64,000 bases of DNA from JADCRZ01 sp037718865 (GTDB taxonomy: Bacteria > Bacteroidota > Bacteroidia > Chitinophagales > Chitinophagaceae), in assembly GCA_037718865.1 (NCBI GenBank), contig JBBJMP010000016.1:69667-133666 (forward strand), written 5' to 3'. This document shows, piece by piece, positions 10,601 through 19,434 of this stretch. Below the pieces are notes generated by a model. It saw nothing but the letters and a program-made list of their open reading frames with translations, was not told the origin of the DNA and did not search any database. A program made the position numbers and the translations under genes. Positions within the stretch are counted from its first letter, which is position 1. Each line of letters starts with the position of its first letter.

Positions 10601-10849
10601 CTGATATCCTACCGATGAAATGATCAGTGTATTTCTTCCTGCGGGAACCGTTAATGAAAATGTACCGTCAGGACCTGTTACCGTTCCTGAAGAAGTACCT
10701 TCAACTAGAACCGACGCTCCAATGATAGCACTTGAATCACTTGCCGTAACTTTCCCTGAAACACGTTTTTGTGCATAAGTAGTAAAAGAAGAAAATAAGA
10801 GTAAAAGGAAACCTACACTCTTCAAGAAGAAAGCAAATCTAAATTTCAT
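7625..10849 (-). CDS. susC: SusC/RagA family TonB-dependent outer membrane receptor
   Basis: The 1074-aa product is read from the ATG at 10849; an upstream TTG would add two residues. It has a signal peptide ending near TYAQ, a CarboxypepD_reg-like beta-sandwich (VSGKVTASDSSAIIGASVLVEG), the TonB-box/plug region (LNEVVVTGYTSQQRKDIVGAVSTV, then VRIRGFGSFSNN and IYGARAAAGVIIVTTKHG), and a long beta-barrel ending in the family-typical YPVNRQVLFGLSLGL. SusC proteins import ligands handed over by SusD using proton-motive force via TonB. The length is normal for the family. It is the first gene of a susC-susD operon and is divergent from the damaged susC starting at 11129, with 279 bp between them. 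Confidence 0.95.
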   Translation of the reverse strand: MKFRFAFFLKSVGFLLLLFSSFTTYAQKRVSGKVTASDSSAIIGASVLVEGTSSGTVTGPDGTFSLTVPAGRNTLIISSVGYQQQQITIGDQTNISISLTDDASAPGLNEVVVTGYTSQQRKDIVGAVSTVSGAKLATVQTGNAEQQFQGRVPGVTVITSGQPGTTSQVRIRGFGSFSNNLPLYIVDGIPTESIDFLNGNDIESTTVLKDAASASIYGARAAAGVIIVTTKHGKGSGKLNVNYDLSYGYTFPGKGLDLLNPQQQADLTWSALRAAGQTLTHPQYGTGATPVLPDYLKVGEESGLSGLAPGDPRLDPAKYNTNFEKGPVYQVIKANKSGTNWYNELTDVKPIQNHTLSFSGNADFAKFYAGLSYYDEVGTVINTRLKRYGLRLNSEFKVKDFIRFGQNFQYTFRENPNIGFFPSSENSIMFALTINPLLPVYDEGGGFAGTTAKGFNNSTNSIAGRIRSKQNKGYSSLIFGNVYAEVDVLKNLTARTSFGGGFSTFQNRFINYRTYENSENVGSYTFGEQAGNGAGWTWTNTLRYNHEFGVNRITALAGIESVSDGYFRALGGSGLNPFSINSTFLTLSNTDPSGRQLNSGGNPLRKLYSQFGKVDYIYNDKYLLSATIRRDGSSVFGEENKWGVFPALSAGWRITEENFMKGASWADEIKIRGGWGIMGNERPVGSANRFNSIGGGPGSTAYDISGTNTSTQPGIAFTGIGNPNAKWETNETVNIGFDGTFLNNRLDVIFDWYTRNTTDLLFAQELPGTLGTARSPTVNIGSMKNTGVDVMVTYKGTAGDFRYEADAIFTMYKNEITKVSDITKNFDVGFSNRIGGGLVRNQVGHTVSSFFGYKVLGLFQDSAEVSKSPAQAGAGPGRFRYADIGGPNETGPDGVINANDRTFIGDPNPDFTYGFNARLFYKAFEIEALFYGVQGGEVLNFTRWFTDFYPSFAGIGKSTRVLNAWTPTNRNTDIPRFENVSNSSTNGELNSYYVEDASYLRLRSVKLGYSLPPSLLQKLNIEKLKLFIQGTNIFTSTKYTGSDPAVSGVDTNFGVDVGNYPVNRQVLFGLSLGL

Positions 10850-11128
10850 AAGCAATCGTTTAAAAGTTAATAAAAGGTCTGGATTGTACTATACATTGAA
10901 TTAAGCACTTATAATAAAATTATCTTTAAAATTATGTTATTTGGTATAAGTGGTAATTATTTTTATCAGGACATTTAGAAGAGTAATACTGCTGCATATA
11001 AATTAAGTCTTCGTTAATAATGTGAATTTTTCATATGGATAAGTGGTTAATCAATTGCTTATTTTTTGTCAAATATAAAATTTAGTATACCTTTTCTTAA
11101 CATTTCGTTAACGATAAAAACTAACAAC

Positions 11129-12645
11129 ATGTTTGCAAAATTGACTTTTTTGAGGTTGTTGACCCTATTATTACTATTCTTCACATCCTCGGTAATTGCC
11201 CAAAAAACTGTTTCCGGAAAAGTAACCAACGCAGCAAACCAGCCTTTGGCGGGTGCGTCGGTGGAGGTAAAAGGTACTAACATCGGTACCACTACCGACG
11301 ACGAAGGACGTTTCACCATCAACGTACCGAAAAACCAGGGCACGCTGGTCGTAACTTCGGTCGGTTACGCCGGCAGCGAAGTAGCCATTGGCGAAAGAAG
11401 CAGTGTAGATTTCAGCCTGAAGGAAAGCACGTCTTCCCTGAATGAAATAGTGGTAACCGGGTATGCGTCACAGGCTAAAAAAGACATCACCGGTTCCGTT
11501 GCTGTGGTTACAACGGAAGCAATACCAGTTTCACGCCCGGTGTACGACATCAAACGATCGGTAACCCCGATATAAAATGGGAAGAAACGACCACATCCAC
11601 ATTGGGTATAGATGCCACCTTGCTGGATAATAAAATGAATATATCGTTGGATTTCTATGATCGCCAGACAACCGATCTTCTTTTTGAAAAAGAATTGGAT
11701 CCAAGCATATACGGAGGAAGAATTGACAGGCAGCCGATCAACATCGGTTCAATGAACAATAAAGGTATCGATCTTTCAGTGGGCTATCGTGGCACAACTT
11801 CCGGCAACCTTCGCTATGATTTCAGTACCACGTTCTCCCTGTATAAAAATAAGGTAGGAAAACTGGCCGATCCGTTTTTTGAAGGAGACAGAACAAGAAT
11901 AGATCCTCTCAATCGCTCGGTTACCGGACGACCCTTGTCAAGCTTTTTTGGTTACCTGCTTGATGGATTTTTTGATGATGATGCAGAACTGGCTACCCTT
12001 CAGCAAGGCGGTAAATTTTTAGGTGGCTGGAAGTACAAAGACATAACCGGTCCGGATGGTAAACCTGATGGCAGAATTACGCCGGCTGATAGAACGTTTA
12101 TGGGCAGCCCGCATCCTAAATTCATCATGGGCTTTAATTTTAATGTTGCTTATAAAAATTTCGATTTTACCACTTTCCTATATTTAAAAGCCGGAGGCCA
12201 GATTGCCAACTATACCCGTTACTGGACCGACTTCAATACGTTCCAGGGGAACAGGACACGCAGGATATTGTATAATAGCTGGACGCCGGAAAATAAAAAT
12301 GCCATGCTTCCGCGTGTAACCAGTCTTGATGCAGTCAGTGGCCAGGTACCGGTAAATTATTATATCGAGCCGGGAGGGTATTTAAGATTGCGCAATCTTC
12401 AATTAGGATATACAGTTCCAACAAGGGTTATGGAAAAATTCGGCATTGATCGTATACGGATCTATGCGCAGGCACAAAATCTTTTTACCATCACTAAATA
12501 TACCGGTCTCGACCCTGAAATTACCACGAATAATACCGGCCGTAACGACTATACCCGGCGTTTTGCCGACCGGAATCTGGGGGTTGATGTAGGGAATTAT
12601 CCAACTTCCAAGGCGTATCTATTCGGCCTTAATGTAGGGTTTTAA
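11129..12645 (+). pseudogene. susC: SusC/RagA TonB-dependent receptor with large internal deletion and frameshift
   Basis: The first part (11129-11575) encodes a normal SusC start: signal peptide, CarboxypepD_reg-like domain (VSGKVTNAANQPLAGASVEVKG), and the plug entry LNEIVVTGYASQAKKDITGSVAVVTTEA. It then runs out of frame. The frame starting near 11518 continues as NTSFTPGVRHQTIGNPDIKWEE, the mid-barrel motif of SusC, and goes on through a complete C-terminal barrel ending NYPTSKAYLFGLNVGF. The intact paralogue at 7625-10849 has about 540 more residues between these points, including most of the plug. The break is therefore a deletion of about 1.6 kb with a frame change at about 11505-11521. 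A receptor without a plug and out of frame is unlikely to work. The downstream susD looks intact. Confidence 0.88.
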
Positions 12646-12685
12646 AAAAGTAAATTAATTGTAGTAATTTGTAAAGCAATAAATC

Positions 12686-14395
12686 ATGCAATCAAGAACG
12701 CAATATATATCGCTGGCTGGTATTACCGCCCTCTTATTAATAAGCCTGAATGGCTGTAAAAAATTTCTGGAACCAAAGCCTTTTACAAGGTACTCGCCGG
12801 AACAATTACAAAGCAAAAAAGGCATAGAAGGATTATTGGTAGGAGCATACGGTATGCTGGATGGAGTGGGAATACCCGGTGCCTCAAATTGGATGGTAGG
12901 TGCTTCTAACTGGATATTTGGGGATGTGGTATCCGACGATGCTTATAAAGGCACCGATGCCAACGACCAGCCCCAAATGACGGAAGTGGAATTATGGGCC
13001 TCCCAGCCTGCCAATACCTATTTTTATTATAGCTGGCTGGCCTTGTACGACGGTGTTGCCAGAACGAACGATGTAATAAAACTTGCCAATGACATCAAGG
13101 ATCTAACAGATGCAGACAAGAAGGATTACCTGGCCCAGGCACGTTTTTTAAGGGGGCATTTTCATTTCGATGCCAAGCTTAAATGGAATAAGGTTCCCTA
13201 CGTATCAGAAACCACTACAAAATATGATAACAAGGCAGATATCTGGCCCATGATTGAGGCTGATTTTAAATTTGCCTATGATAACCTGCCTGTTACTCAA
13301 CCGTTAGTGGGTAAAGCAAATAAATGGGCTGCAGGTGCTTATTTGGCAAAAGTATATATGTACCAGAAAAAATTTGCAGAAGCAAAAGCAATATATGATA
13401 TCGTTATCGCCCAGGGGCAAACTTCCAACGGAAGAAAATATGATTTGCAACCTGAATATTGGAAAAATTTTGACGTAGCTTTTGAAAATACCTCGGAATC
13501 CGTTTTCTCCCAGCAAACTGCAGCAAGCGGTACAGTTACCGCTTCTGCCGAAATAAGCTATGAACTTTCCTATCCTTATGGAGGGGTTTGGGGCTGCTGC
13601 GGATTTTATCAACCTTCACAAAATCTGGTGAATGCTTACAAGGTTGATGCAAGCGGACTCCCATTCCTGGACGAATCATATAATACTACCAGTCTTAAAA
13701 ATGATGAAGGTATTCTTTCAAATCAGGCATTTACCAACGATGTAGCAACACCTTTAGATCCCCGTTTAGACTGGGCCGTAGGGAGAAGAGATATTCCTTA
13801 TTATGATTATGGTCCTCATCCCGGCCGTAACTGGATACGTGATCAACCCTATGCCGGTCCATACAGCCCAAAAAAACATGTTACTAAAAATTCAGATCTG
13901 GGGAACTTTACCAACATCAGTAATTTCAGGCAAACCGCCAAAAATTACAATATTATTCGTTTTGCGGATGTATTGCTGATGGCAGCAGAAGCCGAAATAG
14001 AACTGGGCAACCTGGCCAAGGGACAGGAATACATAAATCGTGTACGGACAAGGGCGGCAAATCCTGCCGGGTTTGTGCCTAATGCTCCGGCCAATTACCA
14101 GATCCAGCCATATACTGCTCCATTTGCTGACCAGGCTACTGCCCGGAAAGCAGTACGTTTTGAAAGAAGGCTTGAATTGGCTATGGAAGGACACCGCTTC
14201 TTTGACCTGGTGAGATGGGGCATCGCTGCCGAAACATTGAACGCGTATAATGCGGTAGAAAAGGAAAGAAGAAGTTATAAAAAGAGTTCAGCCGGATTTA
14301 CAAAAGGCAGGAATGAATATTATCCTATTGCCAACCGGGTCATCGAGATTGCCAGGGTTGCTGGAAATACCCTTGAGCAGAATCCGGGGTATTGA
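12686..14395 (+). CDS. susD: RagB/SusD family nutrient-binding lipoprotein
   Basis: The 569-aa product has a lipobox-type start (LISLNGCKKFLEPKP) and the SusD signatures LAQARFLRGHFHFDAKLKWNKVPYV, FADVLLMAAEAEIELG, YINRVRTRAA, RFERRLELAMEGHRFFDLVRWG and YYPIANRVIEI. It starts 40 bp after the C-terminal part of the broken susC and would have been its ligand-binding partner. Because the susC is damaged, this SusD may be an orphan or may dock on another SusC, for example the paralogous receptor encoded next door. The open reading frame itself shows no damage. Confidence 0.94.
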   Translation: MQSRTQYISLAGITALLLISLNGCKKFLEPKPFTRYSPEQLQSKKGIEGLLVGAYGMLDGVGIPGASNWMVGASNWIFGDVVSDDAYKGTDANDQPQMTEVELWASQPANTYFYYSWLALYDGVARTNDVIKLANDIKDLTDADKKDYLAQARFLRGHFHFDAKLKWNKVPYVSETTTKYDNKADIWPMIEADFKFAYDNLPVTQPLVGKANKWAAGAYLAKVYMYQKKFAEAKAIYDIVIAQGQTSNGRKYDLQPEYWKNFDVAFENTSESVFSQQTAASGTVTASAEISYELSYPYGGVWGCCGFYQPSQNLVNAYKVDASGLPFLDESYNTTSLKNDEGILSNQAFTNDVATPLDPRLDWAVGRRDIPYYDYGPHPGRNWIRDQPYAGPYSPKKHVTKNSDLGNFTNISNFRQTAKNYNIIRFADVLLMAAEAEIELGNLAKGQEYINRVRTRAANPAGFVPNAPANYQIQPYTAPFADQATARKAVRFERRLELAMEGHRFFDLVRWGIAAETLNAYNAVEKERRSYKKSSAGFTKGRNEYYPIANRVIEIARVAGNTLEQNPGY

Positions 14396-14430
14396 CAGGA
14401 ACAGCTGTGATTACAATATTCATCAGTTCA

Positions 14431-14455
14431 TTCAGGCCGGTAACACCGGCCTGAA
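14431..14455 (+). terminator. Perfect 10-bp hairpin terminator after susD
   Basis: TTCAGGCCGG (14431-14440) pairs exactly with CCGGCCTGAA (14446-14455) around a TAACA loop, followed by an AT-rich stretch (TTATTTATA). It sits 35 bp after the susD stop. Confidence 0.75.
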
Positions 14456-14567
14456 TTATTTATACGATAAATTTATGTATAGTCAAAACCCGGTTCAAGG
14501 GCATTAACTTCGCAGCATCTTTTCATTAACATGGAACGGGCAATGCCCATAGATTACCTTAAAAAAT

Positions 14568-15704
14568 ATGAGCTACGAAGACATATCATTTTCTTCGGAT
14601 GAACTTGCCCGTTATAACCGGCATATCGTCATTCCCGGTTTCGGTTTGCAGGCACAACAAAAGCTAAAAAATTCCAGGGTGTTGGTAGTAGGCTCCGGAG
14701 GATTGGGCAGCCCGGCATTATTGTATCTTGCTGCTGCAGGTGTAGGTACCCTGGGAATCGTTGATTTTGATGTAGTGGAGAGCAGCAACCTGCAGAGACA
14801 GGTGTTGTTCGGCGCAGATGACGTGGGTGCGTTGAAAGTGGATGCGGCTAAAAGCAGACTGGAGACGTTGAATCCGCATATTGCTATTAAAACCTATCCT
14901 GCCAAACTTGATTCCGGCAATGCGCTGGACATTTTACAAGATTATGATGTGGTGACTGACGGAACGGATAATTTTCCTTCAAGATATCTCATTAATGATG
15001 CTTGCGTACTGCTTGGCAAGCCAAATGTATACGGGTCTGTATTCCGTTTTGAGGGACAGCTGTCTGTATTCAATTATCGGGATAAACACGGTGAGCCCGG
15101 ACCCAATTACCGGGACCTTTACCCCGATCCCCCTGCTGCAGGGTTAATACCTGACTGTGCGGAAGGCGGTGTCCTTGGCGTGTTGCCGGGCATTATCGGA
15201 AGTTTGCAGGCGCTGGAAGCAATTAAGATAATAACCGGTGCAGGACAAGTGACAAGTGGCCGGCTGTTGCTGTTTGATGCGCTGACTTTGGAAAGCAGCG
15301 TCGTGCAGATCAAACGCCGGCCTGATAACCCATTGAATGGAACCAACCCAACTTTAACCGGGTTGATAGACTACGAAGCATTTTGCGGCGTGATCGCAGA
15401 AAAACCCGTCAGGGAGATTTCTCCTATGGAGTTGTTAAACTGGCAGCAAAACGGTGAACTTTTTCAATTGATAGATGTGCGTGAACCCGATGAATACCTG
15501 TTGGTCAATATAGGTGCTGAATTAATGCCACTGTCAACCATAACGCATTATGCAGGCCGCATTGCACGCGATAAAAAAGTAGTGTTGCATTGCCAGATGG
15601 GAACCCGTAGTGCCCGGGCAATCAGGGAACTGGAAAAAAAGTTTGGGTTGGAGAATTTATATAGTCTTCAAGGAGGCATGGTTGCTTACCTGGAACTGAT
15701 GTGA
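14568..15704 (+). CDS. HesA/MoeB/ThiF family adenylyltransferase with C-terminal rhodanese domain
   Basis: The 378-aa product has an E1-like adenylation domain at residues ~10-250: RYNRHIVIPGFGLQAQQKL, nucleotide loop VVGSGGLGSP, ESSNLQRQ, and DGTDNFPSRYLINDAC. A rhodanese domain follows at ~275-378 with IDVREPDEY and active-site loop HCQMGTRSARA, where Cys is the sulfur-carrying residue. Such fused MoeB/MoeZ-type enzymes activate a ubiquitin-like sulfur carrier (MoaD, ThiS or CysO) by adenylation and load it with sulfur. The zinc-binding CxxC pairs of classical MoeB are not evident (only PDCAEGG is seen). No molybdopterin or thiamine genes lie next to it, so the carrier partner is unknown. 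It appears monocistronic. Confidence 0.9.
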   Translation: MSYEDISFSSDELARYNRHIVIPGFGLQAQQKLKNSRVLVVGSGGLGSPALLYLAAAGVGTLGIVDFDVVESSNLQRQVLFGADDVGALKVDAAKSRLETLNPHIAIKTYPAKLDSGNALDILQDYDVVTDGTDNFPSRYLINDACVLLGKPNVYGSVFRFEGQLSVFNYRDKHGEPGPNYRDLYPDPPAAGLIPDCAEGGVLGVLPGIIGSLQALEAIKIITGAGQVTSGRLLLFDALTLESSVVQIKRRPDNPLNGTNPTLTGLIDYEAFCGVIAEKPVREISPMELLNWQQNGELFQLIDVREPDEYLLVNIGAELMPLSTITHYAGRIARDKKVVLHCQMGTRSARAIRELEKKFGLENLYSLQGGMVAYLELM

Positions 15705-15827
15705 ATGCAACTGTGCACGTCTGCACATCATTACTGCCCGGTTAAAAGTTACCGTCCGTCAATTGCATTCACTTTGGTAATGTTTGTCAGATTTGTAAGC
15801 GTCTGATACTTTTGCCTTTCCTCTTTT

Positions 15828-15950
15828 TTACCTGACCTTATTAAACATTAGGCATGCAGGTTTTTTAAAATTTGCTTTAAACACCTGTTCAAATGCCTTT
15901 TCATTCCGTTCACCCAATAACTCCATTAACGCCGCATCGTGAACTTCCAT
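15828..15950 (-). pseudogene. Remnant of an ECF-type RNA polymerase sigma factor N-terminus
   Basis: On the minus strand an ATG at about 15950 starts a frame reading MEVHDAALMELLGERNEKAFEQVFK, which resembles the beginning of region 2 of Bacteroidota ECF sigma factors (x-LLxxLxxGDExAFExLFxxYF). A one-base shift restores the expected KNLHA after FKANF, followed at once by a stop. Nothing further of the family is visible. This looks like a decayed stump left beside the 260-bp repeat array. The similarity covers under 40 residues, so the call is tentative. Confidence 0.4.
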
Positions 15951-16090
15951 GCTTAGGGGATGATATCTTGGTTCTATAGCCGCTTCTCTCAAAGATATTT
16001 TATATAGTAACAACGGACGAGGGCTTTACCCCTACGGGACTGAAAGTTTCTTATGAGGATCCCCTCCTCGTCAAGGCACATCTCTAGAAA

Positions 16091-17113
16091 AGTAAGAAGC
16101 ATCATGCCCCGGCAGGGGCAACCGGTTTGTAGCCATTGAGCAGGTATGGTTTTATGCCCCCGGACGGGGGCTACCATTTTCAACATGCAATAACAAATAA
16201 TCTTTGCTTTGCAACCTAAGGGTAGCCACCGATGGGGCAATTGTTAAAGATGATCACATTTCTACAAACGTTTTACCCCTGGCCGGGGTAATAAGTACAC
16301 CGGCAGTAAATGATTTAAACGTCACCTTATACGAATTTAAAAGATGTGTAAGTAGGAAGCATCATGCCCCGGCAGGGGCAACCGGTTTGTAGCCATTGAG
16401 CAGGTATGGTTTTATGCCCCCGGACGGGGGCTACCATTTTCAACATGCAATAACAAATAATCTTTGCTTTGCAACCTAAGGGTAGCCACCGATGGGGCAA
16501 TTGTTAAAGATGATCACATTTCTACAAACGTTTTACCCCTGGCCGGGGTAATAAGTACACCGGCAGTAAATGATTTAAACGTCACCTTATACGAATTTAA
16601 AAGATGTGTAAGTAGGAAGCATCATGCCCCGGCAGGGGCAACCGGTTTGTAGCCATTGAGCAGGTATGGTTTTATGCCCCCGGACGGGGGCTACCATTTT
16701 CAACATGCAATAACAAATAATCTTTGCTTTGCAACCTAAGGGTAGCCACCGATGGGGCAATTGTTAAAGATGATCACATTTCTACAAACGTTTTACCCCT
16801 GGCCGGGGTAATAAGTACACCGGCAGTAAATGATTTAAACGTCACCTTATACGAATTTAAAAGATGTGTAAGTAGGAAGCATCATGCCCCGGCAGGGGCA
16901 ACCGGTTTGTAGCCATTGAGCAGGTATGGTTTTATGCCCCCGGACGGGGGCTACCATTTTCAACATGCAATAACAAATAATCTTTGCTTTGCAACCTAAG
17001 GGTAGCCACCGATGGGGCAATTGTTAAAGATGATCACATTTCTACAAACGTTTTACCCCTGGCCGGGGTAATAAGTACACCGGCAGTAAATGATTTAAAC
17101 GTCACCTTATACG
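16091..17113. repeat. Tandem array of ~3.9 copies of a 260-bp unit carrying GC-rich palindromes
   Basis: The sequence repeats exactly every 260 bp (for example AGGAAGCATCATGCCCC at 16353, 16613 and 16873), with three full units and a fourth that diverges after 17113. Copies look identical by eye. Each unit contains several REP-like palindromes: TGCCCC-GGCA-GGGGCA, GCCCCC-GGAC-GGGGGC and TACCCC-TGGCC-GGGGTA, alternating with AT-rich spacers. Each unit also has a 62-codon open frame starting at 16204, 16464, 16724 and 16984, but its reading crosses the palindromes and looks accidental. A degenerate palindrome of the same kind lies just before the array (16026-16046). The interval 15705-17459 holds nothing else coding that I can support. 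Confidence 0.95.
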
Positions 17114-17459
17114 GTATCAACGTTTTACCATTATACAATGCAATTAAGATGAGCACCAGGGGCAAGAAAAAACGTAACCATCTATCATGTTGTTTTTCCA
17201 TAATCAGCTACTACAGTTAACCTTTGTGTGTACAAGATAAATAATAAGAGAATTTCCTGCAAGGTTCAAATCCCCGGCCGCAGAGATTACCTGTTGAGGC
17301 CATTTTCAAAAGAGATTAGGGAGGATAAACTGCCAGGGACCGGTCGATGTGGTAATGTTTAATCCCGGATACTTCAAAACAAAAAAGCTGTTTTAAAAGC
17401 AGATTATTGAATATATTAGTGGCTCTTTACATATCAACCAAAAAAATAAATTTACTGTT

Positions 17460-18617
17460 ATGAACCGGAAATTACGTATGGGTATGATCGGCGGCGGAAA
17501 GGATGCCTTTATAGGAGCAATTCATCGGCTGGCGGCCAATATGGATGGTTTAGCGGAAGTGGTATGCGGTGCATTAAGTATTAATAAGGATGTGGCCATG
17601 GAAAGCGGCCGTATGCTTTTTCTTGCGGAAGACAGAACATATACCAGCTATGACGAAATGCTGGAAAAGGAAAGCCAGCTGCCTGAAGGACAGAGAATGG
17701 ATTTTGTAACCATTGTTACGCCCAACTTTGCCCATTTTGCTCCGGCTATGGCGGCTCTAGATAAAGGCTTTCATGTTGTTATTGAAAAACCTATCACCCT
17801 GAGCCTGGAAGAAGCCAAAACGCTGAAAGAGAAAGTTACTGAAACCGGTCTAATTCTCTGCCTTACACATACATATGCCGGTTACCCTATGGTTAAAGAA
17901 GCAAAGCAACTGATCAAAAACGGCATCCTGGGTAATATCCGCAAAATAAATGTAGAATACAAGCAGGGATGGCTAAGCAAGCTCAGCGAACGAGAGGGCA
18001 ACCAGCAGGCGGCCTGGCGGACAGACCCGAAAAAATCCGGTAAAAGCGGCGTCATGGGCGATATTGGAACTCACGCGGCCCATCTGGCGGAATATATCTC
18101 AGGCTTACAGATCACGCATCTTTGTTCATCCCTTCATACAAAGGTTGAAGGGAGGGCGCTGGATGATGATGGTGAAGTGTTACTAAAATTCGAGAAAGGT
18201 GCTACGGGGGTGCTCATTGCTTCCCAGATCGCCGCAGGAGAAGAGAATAACTTGAATATTAAGATCTATGGGGAGAAAGGCGGACTGGAATGGCATCAGC
18301 AGGAACCGAATACCTTACTGCTCAGGTGGTTCGACAAACCGACGGAGATCTTACGCGCCGGCCAGAATTATCTCACCCAAATCGCTAAAAATAACTGCCG
18401 CACCCCGGGCGGTCACCCTGAAGGTTATCTGGAAGCTTTTGCCAACATCTATAAAAATTTCGCCCTTACCTTATGGAGCCGGCTGGACAATACAACGGTC
18501 GATAATAACCTGGTCGAGTTCCCTACCGTTGATGAGGGGATAAGAGGAATGGCTTTTATTGAAAACGTGGTTAAAAGCAGTGAAAGCGACGTGAAATGGA
18601 CAGAGCATGTTATTTGA
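17460..18617 (+). CDS. Gfo/Idh/MocA family NAD(P)-dependent oxidoreductase
   Basis: The 385-aa product begins with a Rossmann fold (MGMIGGGKDAFIGAIHR) and has the family's EKPITLSLEEA motif, in which the Lys of EKP is catalytic. It also has the HTYAGYPMVKEAKQLIKNGILGNIRKINVEY segment and the GVMGDIGTHAAHLAEYISG helix with a conserved His. These enzymes oxidise or reduce sugar, inositol or related polyol rings using NAD(P). The length is normal. It is followed by a palindromic element (18648-18677) and a DUF3127 gene. The substrate cannot be inferred; the preceding 240 bp show no partner gene. Confidence 0.92.
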   Translation: MNRKLRMGMIGGGKDAFIGAIHRLAANMDGLAEVVCGALSINKDVAMESGRMLFLAEDRTYTSYDEMLEKESQLPEGQRMDFVTIVTPNFAHFAPAMAALDKGFHVVIEKPITLSLEEAKTLKEKVTETGLILCLTHTYAGYPMVKEAKQLIKNGILGNIRKINVEYKQGWLSKLSEREGNQQAAWRTDPKKSGKSGVMGDIGTHAAHLAEYISGLQITHLCSSLHTKVEGRALDDDGEVLLKFEKGATGVLIASQIAAGEENNLNIKIYGEKGGLEWHQQEPNTLLLRWFDKPTEILRAGQNYLTQIAKNNCRTPGGHPEGYLEAFANIYKNFALTLWSRLDNTTVDNNLVEFPTVDEGIRGMAFIENVVKSSESDVKWTEHVI

Positions 18618-18653
18618 GCCGGGATTCTGGAGTCGGGAACTCCGGAGCTGCCC

Positions 18654-18677
18654 GTGGTTGGTGTTTTCACCAACCAC
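18654..18677. repeat. Palindromic element, inverted copy A
   Basis: GTGGTTGGTG and CACCAACCAC form a perfect 10-bp stem with a TTTT loop. The stretch 18648-18673 is repeated exactly, in inverted orientation, at 30083-30108. It lies 31 bp after the oxidoreductase stop and might double as a terminator, although no T-tract follows. Confidence 0.85.
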
Positions 18678-18715
18678 CAGCGATTTAATTATTTAATTCT
18701 TTCAAACATCATTAT

Positions 18716-19051
18716 ATGGAAATAACAGGAAACATTATTCACATTCTTCCGGCCCAAAGCGGGCAGGGGAAAAACGGCGCCTGGAAAAAACAGGAGTTCG
18801 TTCTTGAAACCAGTGATACATATCCTAAAAAAGCCTGTCTGGCCGCCTGGGGAGATAAGATCGATGTTGGCAGACTAAGCGTAGGTCAGACCGTAAAGGT
18901 GAATTTTGACGTGGAAAGCAGGGAGTATAACGGCAAATGGTATACGGATCTTAAAGCGTTCAGCCTGCAGGTCATTAATGAAAACAAAAACGCTGAGGTT
19001 AAAGAGCAGCAAATAAATACTGCCGGCAGTGAAGACGACCTGCCGTTTTAA
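18716..19051 (+). CDS. DUF3127 domain protein (OB-fold-like)
   Basis: The 111-aa product reads MEITGNIIHILPAQSGQGKNG followed by WKKQEFVLET, KKACLAAWGDKID, and VNFDVESREYNGKWYTDLKAF, which is the DUF3127 pattern found throughout Bacteroidota. Members are short OB-fold-like proteins of unknown function and are often suspected of binding single-stranded nucleic acid. The acidic C-terminus ends in DDLPF, which resembles the acidic DDDLPF tail of single-stranded DNA-binding proteins that recruits partner proteins. That resemblance is my observation, not a demonstrated role. It is monocistronic, followed by 384 bp of non-coding DNA. Confidence 0.88.
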   Translation: MEITGNIIHILPAQSGQGKNGAWKKQEFVLETSDTYPKKACLAAWGDKIDVGRLSVGQTVKVNFDVESREYNGKWYTDLKAFSLQVINENKNAEVKEQQINTAGSEDDLPF

Positions 19052-19434
19052 AGGGTTTAGAACTGGTTAAAGTTCCCTCCTTTTCAAGGAGAGGAAGGTT
19101 TGCGCAGCAAACCGCGCCTGCCAAAGCTTGGCGGCGGGTTATGCAGGGTGCCGGAATCCAGGGATATCATAACAATCAATCAAACACCTGACATAAGTCA
19201 GTAAAATTAACCTGCATACGATCTACATTTGATTATCCAATATCGATGAAAGAATATCGACATCTAATTTTAAAAGACCATATCCCTGAAAAGCCATTAC
19301 CTATCCTGATCTATTGAAAACCGAAAATGTTTTATGAAAAACCCCTAAGTTCACTCAGGGGTTTTTTATTTGCATAACCGACAAAGGGGAAGTGTGTCCG
19401 TTAAATGTAAAATATCTCAGGGCACCTTATTGAT
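19052..19434. other. Intergenic region with REP-like hairpins and a terminator
   Basis: No gene is evident. Two GC-rich inverted repeats lie side by side (GGTTTGC-GCA-GCAAACC at about 19098-19114 and an imperfect CGCCTGCCAA/TTGGCGGCG pair after it). These resemble dispersed palindromic repeats. The terminator at 19337-19366 lies near the right end, between convergent genes. Confidence 0.6.
19337..19366. terminator. Bidirectional-type terminator between convergent units
   Basis: AACCCCT pairs with AGGGGTT around AAGTTCACTC, with an A-tract before and a T-tract after. It can therefore stop transcription from either side, between the DUF3127 gene and the minus-strand glycan operon. Confidence 0.8.

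Noticed and set aside
16204..17220. Four identical 62-78-codon open frames in the tandem array
   Set aside because: They arise only because the repeat is exact; they cross the GC palindromes, lack ribosome binding sites and resemble no protein family.
17259..17285. Sequence GGTTCAAATCCCCGG resembles a tRNA T-arm and 3' acceptor half
   Set aside because: The five bases before the loop do not pair with the five after it, and no upstream anticodon or D-arm is visible, so no tRNA is called; a fragment from an old integration cannot be excluded.
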